Origin: Promethearchaeota archaeon
GTDB taxonomy: Archaea; Asgardarchaeota; Lokiarchaeia; Sigynarchaeales; SOKP01
Length of the DNA: 44,115 bases
NCBI GenBank assembly: GCA_016839845.1
Contig: JAEOTL010000379.1
Coordinates: 1-44,115 of the forward strand
Reading direction: 5' to 3'
Made by a program: the position numbers and the translations under genes. Position 1 is the stretch's first letter; the number at the start of each line of letters is the position of its first letter. The notes beneath the pieces were generated by a model. That model searched no databases. It was not told the DNA's origin and was given only the letters and a program-made list of their open reading frames with translations. Shown one piece after another: positions 18,673 to 26,880 of the stretch.

Positions 18673-19998
18673 TTAGGTGGAAAAGGTAGAAGCTTAATTT
18701 TGTTTGCTGTCTTTTTTTTGACAGCAGGATTTGCATTTGAAAATTATTTTCTTATTTATTTTGCTATATTGTTACTCTTTAGCACAATTATTAGCTTACC
18801 TATTTTCCACTATAAATTGAATGTGGAAGAATTAAGGGTACATAGAGAATTGGAGAAAGAAAAAGTATTTAAAGATGATTTTGTTCATATCAAGGTAATA
18901 ATTGAAAATGCAGGGCGTAACAGCTTTGATTTTCTTGAAATCAGAGATAATTATAACCCCCAACTCTTTCGGTTAATTTTAGGGGAGAATCATATTTCCA
19001 CCAGGATCGGACCAAAGGAGATGGTAAAATTTTCTTACGTCCTTGAGCCGAAAGTTAGAGGGGAGTATGCTCTGGGACCGTTATCTATTATTGTAAAGGA
19101 TAGATTGGGTTTTAATTCTGTAGAACGAATTGTTCCTGATAGTGTTACTGATATCTTGGTATATCCACCCTATGAAGATATTAAAAGGATTGAGATCTTA
19201 GGATCCAAAAGATCTCTTCAACTCAACTATGGACTCCAAAGGTCGAAACAAAAAGGACTTGGTTCTGAGTTCTATGGTATGCGAAAATATGTATATGGAG
19301 ATCAATTTAGACTAATTGATTGGAAAGCGAGTGCGCGTACTCAGAAATTAATTGTAAAAGAATTTGAGGATGAAAGAGATGTAACCGTCATGATCATCGT
19401 AGATTCTTCAGAAACTATGGCGGGTGGAGCAATTGAGAACACTAAGTTTGAGTATGCTATAAGGGCTTGCATGCTCCTTACTAAGGTAGCATTAACCAGG
19501 AGAGATAACGTGGGTGTTTTCACATTCTCAGATAAAAAGAATTTCAAGTTTTTAAAGCCAAACAGTGGGGAAGATCATTTTTACCAAGTTCTAGATTTTG
19601 TTGCACGAGTAAAACCAGAAGGAAAATGTAGATTTGTAGAATCCATGGATTTTTTTACTCGGAGATTTCAAAAACGTAGTTTAATCTTTGTAATATCAGA
19701 TTTAGAAGCTGATCCAAAAGAGATAACACAAGCGATAAAAAAGTTAATTCCATTCAATCATACAGTCATAATAATAAATCCATTTAGTCCCTGGTTCGAA
19801 ATCCATGAAATTGATTTATCCTCTACTGATAAAGCACTGGCAGAAGCTATCAGCGAGGCAATGATGGAACATATTTTAACGATAAGACAAACAATCCGCA
19901 ACCTTGGAGTTAATTTAATAACATGTGGGCCCGATGATATAATGAATCAAGTTTTAGGCAATTACATGGAAGCAAAGAAGAAAGGGAGGGCGTATTAA
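18670..19998 (+). CDS. DUF58 family protein with vWA-like domain
   Basis: DUF58 proteins pair with MoxR ATPases and usually sit at the membrane. From ATT 18670 this one is 442 aa. Two hydrophobic segments lie near the N-terminus (~10-45), followed by a β-rich region (50-170), the DUF58 signature 'YGMRKYVYGDQFRLIDWKAS' with A-R-T, and a vWA-like part with a MIDAS-type D-S-S-E-T (D-x-S-x-T). TTG 18700 would start inside the first membrane segment. Upstream codons read K-I-L-G-G-K-G-R-S-L-I-L, matching the usual 'L-T-x-x-G-x-x-L-L' start of the family, so a start at ATT 18670 behind GGTGG fits better. It lies 84 nt after moxR and 3 nt before the next gene. Family is certain, start is not. Confidence 0.9.
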   Translation: MLGGKGRSLILFAVFFLTAGFAFENYFLIYFAILLLFSTIISLPIFHYKLNVEELRVHRELEKEKVFKDDFVHIKVIIENAGRNSFDFLEIRDNYNPQLFRLILGENHISTRIGPKEMVKFSYVLEPKVRGEYALGPLSIIVKDRLGFNSVERIVPDSVTDILVYPPYEDIKRIEILGSKRSLQLNYGLQRSKQKGLGSEFYGMRKYVYGDQFRLIDWKASARTQKLIVKEFEDERDVTVMIIVDSSETMAGGAIENTKFEYAIRACMLLTKVALTRRDNVGVFTFSDKKNFKFLKPNSGEDHFYQVLDFVARVKPEGKCRFVESMDFFTRRFQKRSLIFVISDLEADPKEITQAIKKLIPFNHTVIIINPFSPWFEIHEIDLSSTDKALAEAISEAMMEHILTIRQTIRNLGVNLITCGPDDIMNQVLGNYMEAKKKGRAY

Positions 19999-20001
19999 AT
20001 A

Positions 20002-21450
20002 ATGGCACGAACTTATTTATTATCCTTAAAAGTTGTTAATCTCGCTATTTTTGCATGGCTCGCACTAATTTTTTATTTTCAGATATTTAACTTTGAAGCG
20101 GTAGTAACAACAGCAGATAATGAATTTGTAATATTCGCTTTTATTCGTGCAATCCGTAATGTTGTCTCCCTATTAATTTATGGGTGTGGTCTTGCTATAA
20201 TTTTTGGGATTTCTTTTATTACTGCTGGGGTTTACAATCAATATTTATTTAATTTTATTGAAATATTCTTTAAAAAATATTTAAGCAGCTGGTTTTCAAT
20301 TTCATCACCCAATCTGCAAGATATTCCTAATCTGATGTTAAATGAATTGGGAGTACTAATCAATGATCTTTATCTTTTTACATTTCAAGTTTTGTTTGTC
20401 GTTTCTGTAGTGTATGCTATTAGAGGGTTCTTTAAGAGTGATCCTAAAAACCATTTCAGAGCCCTTGGGTCAACAATTCTCATGATTATCCTACCTCTCA
20501 TAGTAACAGGTTTACAAGAAATGTTAAATTTATTCAATTTTCATTTTCAATACATAGATGAAATGGTTGCAGCTAATCCATTTTATGATAATCAGTTATT
20601 TGAGATCCCTGTAGACAACTTTTTCCAATTTATGTCTAGTCCCATAATAGTTTTTGCAATTATCTCTTACATATATTTAGAACTCGCATTTCAAATTAAC
20701 TATACTGATACAGTAACAAAACCTTCCCTTGAAAGAAGTGAAAGATTAGAAGCCCAATTGAATATTTTAGAAAGGGAATCGCATTTTATCACTGCTAATG
20801 TTGATAAAATTAGAGAAGAAGCTAAAAAGAGAATGGAAGAAATAGAATTAGAACATCAAGAAGGTTTGGGGGTAGGAAAATTTTTCGCAAAGACAGGAAA
20901 ACGCTTTTCATATGTAAAAGAAATGATTGAAAGGAGAAAACTAGAAGAAGAAGAGAAGAAATTGGTCACTGCAGCTTCAAAAACGAGGAGACTTGGTAGG
21001 TATGTAGATCGGCTTTTCCGAGAGGATAAAGAAGCAAGGGATGCGTTAACTGCAACTTCTTCTGCTCCACGAGCGGGAAATTTAGCAGTTTCAACAATTA
21101 TTAATTTTATATATCGAGTTGGTCTACTACTGATTATAAGCTTTATTATCATCCATCCAAAGTGGTTCTTGGATACTGTTATTCAACTACCTCCTGCAAT
21201 TACAGAAAGTGTTGCTATTTTTTCTCCAGAAATAATTATAGTTATACTACTCCCAATAGTTGTATTATTCCCTGTGATTTCTAAGTTGATTTCCTTCATT
21301 AAACACAGAAATTTAATAATAAGATTACAACAAGAGGGAAGAATAAAGGAACTTCTTACATCAGTTGGAGATTACGTAAAGATTGAACAAACCAAAGAGG
21401 AAAAAGAAGAGGAAAAAACAGTCGAACCCGTGGCAACTGAAACTACCTAA
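20002..21450 (+). CDS. Polytopic membrane protein with cytosolic coiled coil, last gene of the MoxR block
   Basis: This 482-aa protein has hydrophobic segments at ~10-28, 45-80, 125-145, 155-175 and 215-235. A long charged, helical cytosolic part follows (~245-365, rich in E-x-x-K/R), then two more membrane segments (~375-390 and 410-435) and a Glu/Lys-rich tail. No known enzyme motif is visible. The start ATG overlaps nothing but follows the DUF58 stop by 3 nt, with GGGAGG about 10 nt upstream, so it is tightly coupled to the DUF58 gene and likely part of the same complex. I do not recognise the family. It ends 14 nt from the convergent cofD. Confidence 0.75.
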   Translation: MARTYLLSLKVVNLAIFAWLALIFYFQIFNFEAVVTTADNEFVIFAFIRAIRNVVSLLIYGCGLAIIFGISFITAGVYNQYLFNFIEIFFKKYLSSWFSISSPNLQDIPNLMLNELGVLINDLYLFTFQVLFVVSVVYAIRGFFKSDPKNHFRALGSTILMIILPLIVTGLQEMLNLFNFHFQYIDEMVAANPFYDNQLFEIPVDNFFQFMSSPIIVFAIISYIYLELAFQINYTDTVTKPSLERSERLEAQLNILERESHFITANVDKIREEAKKRMEEIELEHQEGLGVGKFFAKTGKRFSYVKEMIERRKLEEEEKKLVTAASKTRRLGRYVDRLFREDKEARDALTATSSAPRAGNLAVSTIINFIYRVGLLLIISFIIIHPKWFLDTVIQLPPAITESVAIFSPEIIIVILLPIVVLFPVISKLISFIKHRNLIIRLQQEGRIKELLTSVGDYVKIEQTKEEKEEEKTVEPVATETT

Positions 21451-21463
21451 TAACCAGTTAAAA

Positions 21464-22399
21464 TCAATCTAAATTGATTAAAAACTGGGCTAACTCAACT
21501 TTTTTATGTAAATTAGTCATTAGAGTGTCAAAGCAAAAGGTTTTAATTCCTAAATCTTCAATCTCCTGTTTCATAGCAGAATCTTTACTATCTATTATAA
21601 AATGTCCCAGAAAATCTTTATAATATTGAGCTACTCCTACACATGAAACATCTAAATCCAAAAACTTCATAAACTTAACAGCAGGTCCCTTAACTGCTGT
21701 TCCTTCTATGATTGGGCTGATTCCATAAACTCTATTTCTAACTTTGGAAAGTGCCTTTCTAATCCCTTGCACTTGTAGAATAGTACCAATCGATACTATT
21801 GGATTGGAAGGACAAATTATGATTCGTTTAGCCTGTTCTATATAGCTAATTGTCTCTTTAACCGGCTTTGCATGTTCAGAACCCTTAAATTCTATATCAA
21901 GGATTTTAGGTTTGCATTGATATTTGATAAAATATTCCTCAAAATGCATTAATTTTTCCGAAGTTTTAATGTGTGTTTCAAACGGTTCGTTACACATAGG
22001 GATTATTTGAGATTTTACTCCTAAAGTACTAGATATCATTTGTGTTATTTGAGATTTGTTAAATCCTTGGTTAAACAAGTCAGTACGATAGATGTGAGTA
22101 GCAAAATCTTTGTCACCAGCATTGAACCATCCAGTCTCGTAGAACTTTTTCAAAATGCTTAAACAATTAAACGAATCTCCTAGAAATCCCCACCCCTTTT
22201 CTTTATCTACCAAATTCGCAAGAGTATAAGTGATAATGTCAATATCGGGACAAATTTTTAATCCAAATAATTCTATATCATCCCCAGTGTTTACTATAAT
22301 TTTTAGTAGCTCAGGGTTGACGACGTTTACAAGACCTTCTAAAAACTTAGCTGCCCCAATTCCCCCAGCTAGCACTAAATAGTAATCTTCGCTTGAAAT
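21464..22399 (-). CDS. cofD: 2-phospho-L-lactate transferase (F420 synthesis)
   Basis: CofD transfers the phospholactyl (or phosphoenolpyruvyl) group from the GDP- or GPP-linked donor to Fo, making F420-0 or dehydro-F420-0. Evidence is the N-terminal LAGGIGAAKFLEGL, NTGDDIELFGLKICPDID, WGFLGDS, GDKDFATHIYRT, CPSNPIVSIGTIL and ISPIIEGTAVKGPA stretches, all CofD hallmarks in order. GTG 22375 would start at the end of the first β-strand, giving 303 aa. The open frame extends upstream as ISSEDYYLV with ATT at 22399, seven bases after a GGTG, so I use ATT (311 aa). Alternatively, removal of one A from an AAAA run would join an ATG overlapping the cofE stop to this frame. It is the last gene of the cofactor operon, directly after the CofE-nitroreductase fusion. 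Confidence 0.92.
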   Translation of the reverse strand: MSSEDYYLVLAGGIGAAKFLEGLVNVVNPELLKIIVNTGDDIELFGLKICPDIDIITYTLANLVDKEKGWGFLGDSFNCLSILKKFYETGWFNAGDKDFATHIYRTDLFNQGFNKSQITQMISSTLGVKSQIIPMCNEPFETHIKTSEKLMHFEEYFIKYQCKPKILDIEFKGSEHAKPVKETISYIEQAKRIIICPSNPIVSIGTILQVQGIRKALSKVRNRVYGISPIIEGTAVKGPAVKFMKFLDLDVSCVGVAQYYKDFLGHFIIDSKDSAMKQEIEDLGIKTFCFDTLMTNLHKKVELAQFLINLD

Positions 22400-22410
22400 T
22401 TTGAAACACC
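22397..22410 (-). promoter_or_regulatory. GGTG ribosome-binding site before an ATT start (cofD)
   Basis: On the minus strand GGTG (22410-22407) lies immediately after the stop codon of the upstream fusion gene. Seven bases separate it from ATT (22399-22397), in frame with CofD. Confidence 0.45.
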
Positions 22411-22411
22411 T

Positions 22412-23824
22412 TCATATTTTAAGTTCATAAATAATCTCGTCTAGGTTTTTTCGATGTGGAGGGGAAACAGATCTTGAAGGATAACCCGCAGTAAAAAATG
22501 CCATTGGTAAAAAGTCTTGAGGGAGCTTTAGAGTTTCCTTTATAATATCCTTAGCAAATAATGGAGCACAGTACCAACATGCAGCCAAATTCATAATTTC
22601 AAAAGCAAGAAGTAAATATGTTGCAGAACTACTAACACTCTGGATACCCAAAATCTCTTCTTTTTTGGAGCGTTCAATATCAGGATATTTTTCTAATTCA
22701 GTTGTATCCAAACATAAAAGTATCAGTACGGGCGCTTCTAAGAAATTCTGTTTTGTCTTATTTACCTTATGCTTGATAAATTCCTCGGATTTGTCCTCCG
22801 ATCTTAAATCATTTTTTAATTTCTCATTCATTTTCAATATTAGTTCTTTTCGCACTTTAAGGTTTTCTAAAAGAATATAACGCCAAAATTGCCCATTATG
22901 TGCACTCGGTGCCCATCGAGCGATTTCAATGCATTCTTCAATAATTTCCCTCTTCATTTCTTTATTACTAAAGGGAAATTTATAGCTTCTTCTGTTTTTG
23001 AGTGCCCTTTTCACAACTTTACTTTGAGAAGCCCTAAAAATATCAAACTCTTTCTCTCTCAAAATTTTTTTTATTGCTACGTCCTCAGCAGAATCAAATT
23101 TATAACCTCTTATTAAGACCGCTGGAATACCTTCATTAGCCTCGCCCATCATCAGTTGAGCAGCAGAAGCAAGGCTATCAACCTGACCAACTATTGTAGA
23201 CTGAAGTTCATAGCCAAATAAATCCTTTAAACCACGCATATCTAAAATTGGATCAATTCCAGAAACTCCTATTGCTACCCCAACAGCCCCTACCCGAAAT
23301 GGTCTCCCAAAAGAATCTGAAATTATTACAGCAATGTCTTTGTCAGTTTTCTTTTTTAAAGATTTTCTTATTTTTTCTGCTTCATAATCGGGGTTTTCAG
23401 GTAATAATGTCACAATTCCTTCTCCTTCAACATTCGATTTATCTATTCCAGCATCTGCGCAAATAAATCCATGATTTGTTTCAGTTATTATTACATGTTC
23501 AGATTTTACAATTTCCTTCGACTCATTTAATATTAATTGAATGAGTTTGGGATCCTTTTCCGGAAGACCTAATTTTTCTGCCTTAGGTGTTATTTTTTCA
23601 TGCAATTCAAGAGCTTCCTTGCTTGGTGTAATCTCATTTAAATTGGCAGTTCTTCCTATGCACTTTGAAATCAAAGATTGAGCAACAACCATAATATCCC
23701 CATCTAATAGGGATAATCCACTAAGCTGTAGGGCTTTTAATAAAATATTTGGGATATCATCACCAGTATTAACTAGCGGTATATCCTCTAATCCAATAAC
23801 TTTAAATTCATTTTTAGAATTCAT
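22412..23824 (-). CDS. FbiB-like fusion: F420-0:glutamate ligase plus nitroreductase domain
   Basis: This 470-aa protein has two domains. Residues ~1-255 are CofE, which adds glutamates to F420-0; visible are GDIMVVAQSLISK, ETNHGFICADAGIDKSN, IISDSFGRPFRVGAVGVAIG and the MRGLKDLFGYEL region. Residues ~264-470 are an FMN nitroreductase-fold domain, with a KNRRSYKF start, ARWAPSAHNGQFWRYIL and LAACWYCAPLF. This architecture is that of actinobacterial FbiB, whose nitroreductase domain reduces dehydro-F420-0; typical methanogen CofE has only the first domain. It suggests a route through a phosphoenolpyruvate-derived intermediate. The ATG start follows the upstream radical SAM stop by 12 nt, and cofD follows immediately, so the genes are co-transcribed. 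Confidence 0.92.
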   Translation of the reverse strand: MNSKNEFKVIGLEDIPLVNTGDDIPNILLKALQLSGLSLLDGDIMVVAQSLISKCIGRTANLNEITPSKEALELHEKITPKAEKLGLPEKDPKLIQLILNESKEIVKSEHVIITETNHGFICADAGIDKSNVEGEGIVTLLPENPDYEAEKIRKSLKKKTDKDIAVIISDSFGRPFRVGAVGVAIGVSGIDPILDMRGLKDLFGYELQSTIVGQVDSLASAAQLMMGEANEGIPAVLIRGYKFDSAEDVAIKKILREKEFDIFRASQSKVVKRALKNRRSYKFPFSNKEMKREIIEECIEIARWAPSAHNGQFWRYILLENLKVRKELILKMNEKLKNDLRSEDKSEEFIKHKVNKTKQNFLEAPVLILLCLDTTELEKYPDIERSKKEEILGIQSVSSSATYLLLAFEIMNLAACWYCAPLFAKDIIKETLKLPQDFLPMAFFTAGYPSRSVSPPHRKNLDEIIYELKI

Positions 23825-23836
23825 AACAAATCAGCA

Positions 23837-24892
23837 TCATATATGTAAATATCTTTTAATGTCTTGTTTTTTACTTTCAGCAAAATTTTCAAAAACGTTA
23901 GGGATTGCACAACAAGCGGAATAATATTTAATCTGAGTGCTAGGATTCTGATTTTTCAACCATTTTAATGTGTCCTTAGAAGGGATCTCGATTCGGGTAA
24001 TTCCTGCTTTTAAGGCTAATTTTTCTACCTCGATTTTAATAATGCCACGTGGTCTCATACAACCTAATGAAATTTCGGTGGTTGGGAAAATAAATCGTAT
24101 CAATGCTATAGTTTTTGCAATAACCTCCGGTTGTGGCGTTTCGAACCTTACTTTCGAATTTTTGGGGGGGATTAAAACAATTACGACGATTAATGGTGGA
24201 TCTTTTAATGTATCTTTAATGAATTTTAACGATTCTAATTCTTTATGAAATTTACCATAATATAATCCTACGCAAACGTGAGGAACTATATTCAGTTTGT
24301 ATTTAGTTAATAGATTTATAGCTCTTTTGTACTCATCCAATTTTTTATTTAAGTGATATATTTTACGTATAACATCCTCATCCATATTAATATCAAATGA
24401 GATGATATCTACATCAGCTTCAGCAAGTTTTTTCGCGGTTTCTTCATTTAACAGCCCTGTATGAGTATTAATAATTAAATTCGTTTCTGCCTTCACTTTT
24501 TTAATAGTATCTAAGAAATTTAGTAAGGGCACAGATCCATCCAAATCACTTCCCCCAGATATTAGTGCCCCTATTCCATCATTATTATGAAGATCAAATA
24601 AAAATCGTTCAAGATCTGGATTTTCAGTTAATTGTTTCATACCCTTAAGGTATTTCTTATTACAGTGCTCACAATTTAAAGCACAATTACTTCCCGTAAT
24701 ACTTATTGCAGGAAATCTTTTGGTAGGATTATAGATTTTCAAAATATTCCCAAAATTCTTCTGAGTAATTTTTTGGGCAAGATCTAAAAAAGGATCTAAC
24801 TCTTCTGGCTCTAAGCTTGCAATTTTTTCAAAATCAGCCCAATTAGCAATTCCAGACTCAATTCTTTTCAACAGATCTTGAGAATTACTCAT
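23837..24892 (-). CDS. Radical SAM protein, LipS-type lipoyl synthase component (COG1856-like)
   Basis: This 351-aa radical SAM protein has its [4Fe-4S] cluster motif as C-x3-C-x2-C at Cys70, Cys74 and Cys77, within SITGSNCALNCEHCNKKYL. It is followed by a 'GALISGGSDLDGSVPLL' glycine-rich SAM-binding stretch and TIM-barrel strands. This resembles the biotin-synthase-like COG1856 group. Archaea without LipA make lipoate with two radical SAM proteins, LipS1 and LipS2, and the gene pair here flanks an LplA-type ligase, fitting that system. Which of the two names applies cannot be decided by eye. A C-terminal C-C-A-I-P pair is also present. The start overlaps the lplA-like stop by 8 nt, so translation is coupled. 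Confidence 0.8.
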   Translation of the reverse strand: MSNSQDLLKRIESGIANWADFEKIASLEPEELDPFLDLAQKITQKNFGNILKIYNPTKRFPAISITGSNCALNCEHCNKKYLKGMKQLTENPDLERFLFDLHNNDGIGALISGGSDLDGSVPLLNFLDTIKKVKAETNLIINTHTGLLNEETAKKLAEADVDIISFDINMDEDVIRKIYHLNKKLDEYKRAINLLTKYKLNIVPHVCVGLYYGKFHKELESLKFIKDTLKDPPLIVVIVLIPPKNSKVRFETPQPEVIAKTIALIRFIFPTTEISLGCMRPRGIIKIEVEKLALKAGITRIEIPSKDTLKWLKNQNPSTQIKYYSACCAIPNVFENFAESKKQDIKRYLHI

Positions 24893-25664
24893 ATTTTTTT
24901 AACCATCTCTCATTTGAATACTTATCCTTTACTAGCCTCTCTGCCAAGTCTTTTTCTTCAACTGAAAATGTACCCTCCTCAAGTTTAAATCCTAAAGTTT
25001 GCTGAAATCCCTTTTTTAATGAAATAATAAACTCCTTTTCATTATAGTTATGAATCTGATTTCTAATCCCAATGCACTTTGCTCGAACAGATTTAACCAT
25101 CCGAGACTTCCCTACATTCTCAGGTGCCTTTAAGACCGAATACATCAATTCGGGATTAAAATCTAATAAGATAGTCCCATGCTGAAGAAGATATCCTTTT
25201 TTTCTTACTTGTGCATTCCCAGAAAATTTTTTTCCTTCAAATAAAATTGCGGGGCAGTGAATTATATCTTTTTCCGCTTTTAATCCATTAATCATTAACC
25301 CCATAATAATTCCTTGAGTTATTAACTCAAATTGTTCAATTACTCTTTTAGCGCCTAGATTTTCTAAGAATTTAATAGGACAAACAACGGAATAAGTTAT
25401 TTCTCTCTTCTCATCATGGAAAACTGCCCCACCACCAGTAATTCTTCTAACTACATTAAATCCCTTTTCTTTTACAAAATCTATGTCTATTTCATTTGAT
25501 AAACTTTGATTTCTCCCAATACTTGCTGTGGAAGGGCTCCATTTATAAAATCTCAAAGTATTAGGGGATCTTTTTTTAATTGCCAAGTCTAATATCGCTT
25601 CATCTAAAGCCATATTCTGAAAACCGTCCCTTACATCTAATGGTAAGGTTCGCCAAGTAATCAT
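24885..25664 (-). CDS. lplA: LplA-type lipoate/octanoate protein ligase
   Basis: A 259-aa member of the LplA/LipB/BirA fold. Visible are the NMALDEAI start motif, RRITGGGAVFHDE (73-85) binding the acyl-adenylate, and KKFSGNAQ with the probable catalytic Lys (145/146) followed by LLQHGTILLDF. It would attach lipoate or octanoate to the lysine of lipoyl-domain proteins such as glycine-cleavage H protein or 2-oxoacid dehydrogenase E2. In its operon it sits between two radical SAM genes, 17 nt after one and overlapping the other by 8 nt. A role in octanoyl attachment before sulfur insertion by LipS1/LipS2 is therefore equally likely. The C-terminal region after ~200 looks like a short accessory domain. 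Confidence 0.9.
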   Translation of the reverse strand: MITWRTLPLDVRDGFQNMALDEAILDLAIKKRSPNTLRFYKWSPSTASIGRNQSLSNEIDIDFVKEKGFNVVRRITGGGAVFHDEKREITYSVVCPIKFLENLGAKRVIEQFELITQGIIMGLMINGLKAEKDIIHCPAILFEGKKFSGNAQVRKKGYLLQHGTILLDFNPELMYSVLKAPENVGKSRMVKSVRAKCIGIRNQIHNYNEKEFIISLKKGFQQTLGFKLEEGTFSVEEKDLAERLVKDKYSNERWLKKYE

Positions 25665-25681
25665 ATATTTCCCATCTGTTT

Positions 25682-26692
25682 TTAGTTAACTAATCCTAAT
25701 AATAAATTGTAGATTTCTTTTTTCTCACTTTCAATTAATTCTCTCGGGTAATTATAGATAGGTCCCGAAGGTTTTGAAGTATAGTATGGACGATTACATC
25801 CCAAACATCCTGATGTTAAAAATGCCTCAGTATTATCAATCACATTTTTTAATTCCTGTTTACTCATATTAAATCTAATAATATCCCCTTTTGAATTATA
25901 AGTAATATCTTTTCGATCTTTCATATTACTTACAATCAAAAATCTCCCTAATTGTATTTTCCTAAACCTTAGAATAGATGGTTGGTTCAGGTTTTCAAAT
26001 TTAGTTCCCTTAACAGGTGTGAACGCAAAAAGAGAGATTAAAATCTTGGAGTTATGAAGCGTGTCAATTCGTTCAATAACATCTTTTTCTGATTCTCCTA
26101 ATCCTATAATTAGGTGAGTACTCACAAAACCGGGGGAAAAAATTTCTAGTGCTTCTTCTAATTTTTGTAAATGCTGATCCCATCGATAAGGTCCATCAAC
26201 ATCAATGCCTTTGATCTTGTTGAAAATTTCAGGGGAAGCCCCATCTAAGGCAATTCCTACTCTTTCCACACCAATAATTTTCAGTTCTCTTAATTCTTCT
26301 TTTGGGAGAGGGGGTATAGCAACAGAAATAGGGATACTTGTATTTTTTCTAATATTGATGATTATTTCTGTTAGATCTCTAAAATTTTCAGAATAATTGA
26401 GAGTCTGTATACATATTCTCTTAAATTTTTTTGAAAAATGCAAATATTTCAACTTTGTTAAAAAATCTTTAAATGGAAACGCTGGCCAACTAACTCGTGA
26501 AAGGAAACTTTCTGAACTATTTGAAGTTCGAGCTTGTGAACAAAAACCACAATTAGCAGTGCAATTCTTCTCTGTATAAGTCATAACATAGCAAGTTGTT
26601 GGCGGATCCTTAAATTTTGGCGCAGATCCTAAGCCTAAAACAGAAGCACTCCCTATGGACACTCTTATTTTTTCAACATCCACATTTTTCAC
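25682..26692 (-). CDS. Radical SAM protein, LipS-type lipoyl synthase component (biotin-synthase-like)
   Basis: A 336-aa radical SAM enzyme with cluster Cys44, Cys48 and Cys51 (C-x3-C-x2-C, in NCTANCGFC), an IQTLNYSENF strand, IGVERVGIALDG and HLIIGLGESEKD barrel motifs. Near the C-terminus there is an SGCLGCNRPYY stretch with GPIYNYPR, whose paired Cys could hold an auxiliary cluster. This pattern fits the archaeal biotin-synthase-like group that includes one of the LipS proteins, which cooperate to insert two sulfurs into octanoyl chains. The start is GTG. It is first in the minus-strand operon with lplA, the second radical SAM gene, fbiB-like and cofD, and diverges from leuS across 188 bases. 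Confidence 0.8.
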   Translation of the reverse strand: MKNVDVEKIRVSIGSASVLGLGSAPKFKDPPTTCYVMTYTEKNCTANCGFCSQARTSNSSESFLSRVSWPAFPFKDFLTKLKYLHFSKKFKRICIQTLNYSENFRDLTEIIINIRKNTSIPISVAIPPLPKEELRELKIIGVERVGIALDGASPEIFNKIKGIDVDGPYRWDQHLQKLEEALEIFSPGFVSTHLIIGLGESEKDVIERIDTLHNSKILISLFAFTPVKGTKFENLNQPSILRFRKIQLGRFLIVSNMKDRKDITYNSKGDIIRFNMSKQELKNVIDNTEAFLTSGCLGCNRPYYTSKPSGPIYNYPRELIESEKKEIYNLLLGLVN

Positions 26693-26802
26693 TAGTCAAC
26701 GTAGAAAATTAAGTTTTATTCCTTCAAATCATAAATAATCTAATCATAATAATTAATAGTATTTTAAGAAATATCAGAATTTACCCCGAAAATCGGTTCA
26801 AA

Positions 26803-26825
26803 AATAATTTATTGAATAAATTATT
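26803..26825. promoter_or_regulatory. Perfect inverted repeat in the divergent leuS/cofactor-operon region
   Basis: AATAATTTA, a 5-base spacer TTGAA, then TAAATTATT form a perfect 9-bp dyad in the 188-base gap between the divergent genes. It lies just upstream of a TATA-like ATTAAATAC (about 26831-26839) that would serve leuS, the place where an archaeal operator would act. In DNA this AT-rich a chance dyad is possible. Confidence 0.3.
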
Positions 26826-26880
26826 AAAATATTAAATACATAGGTCATTCCTCAAATATTCTAAAAAGTGGTCAAATAAG

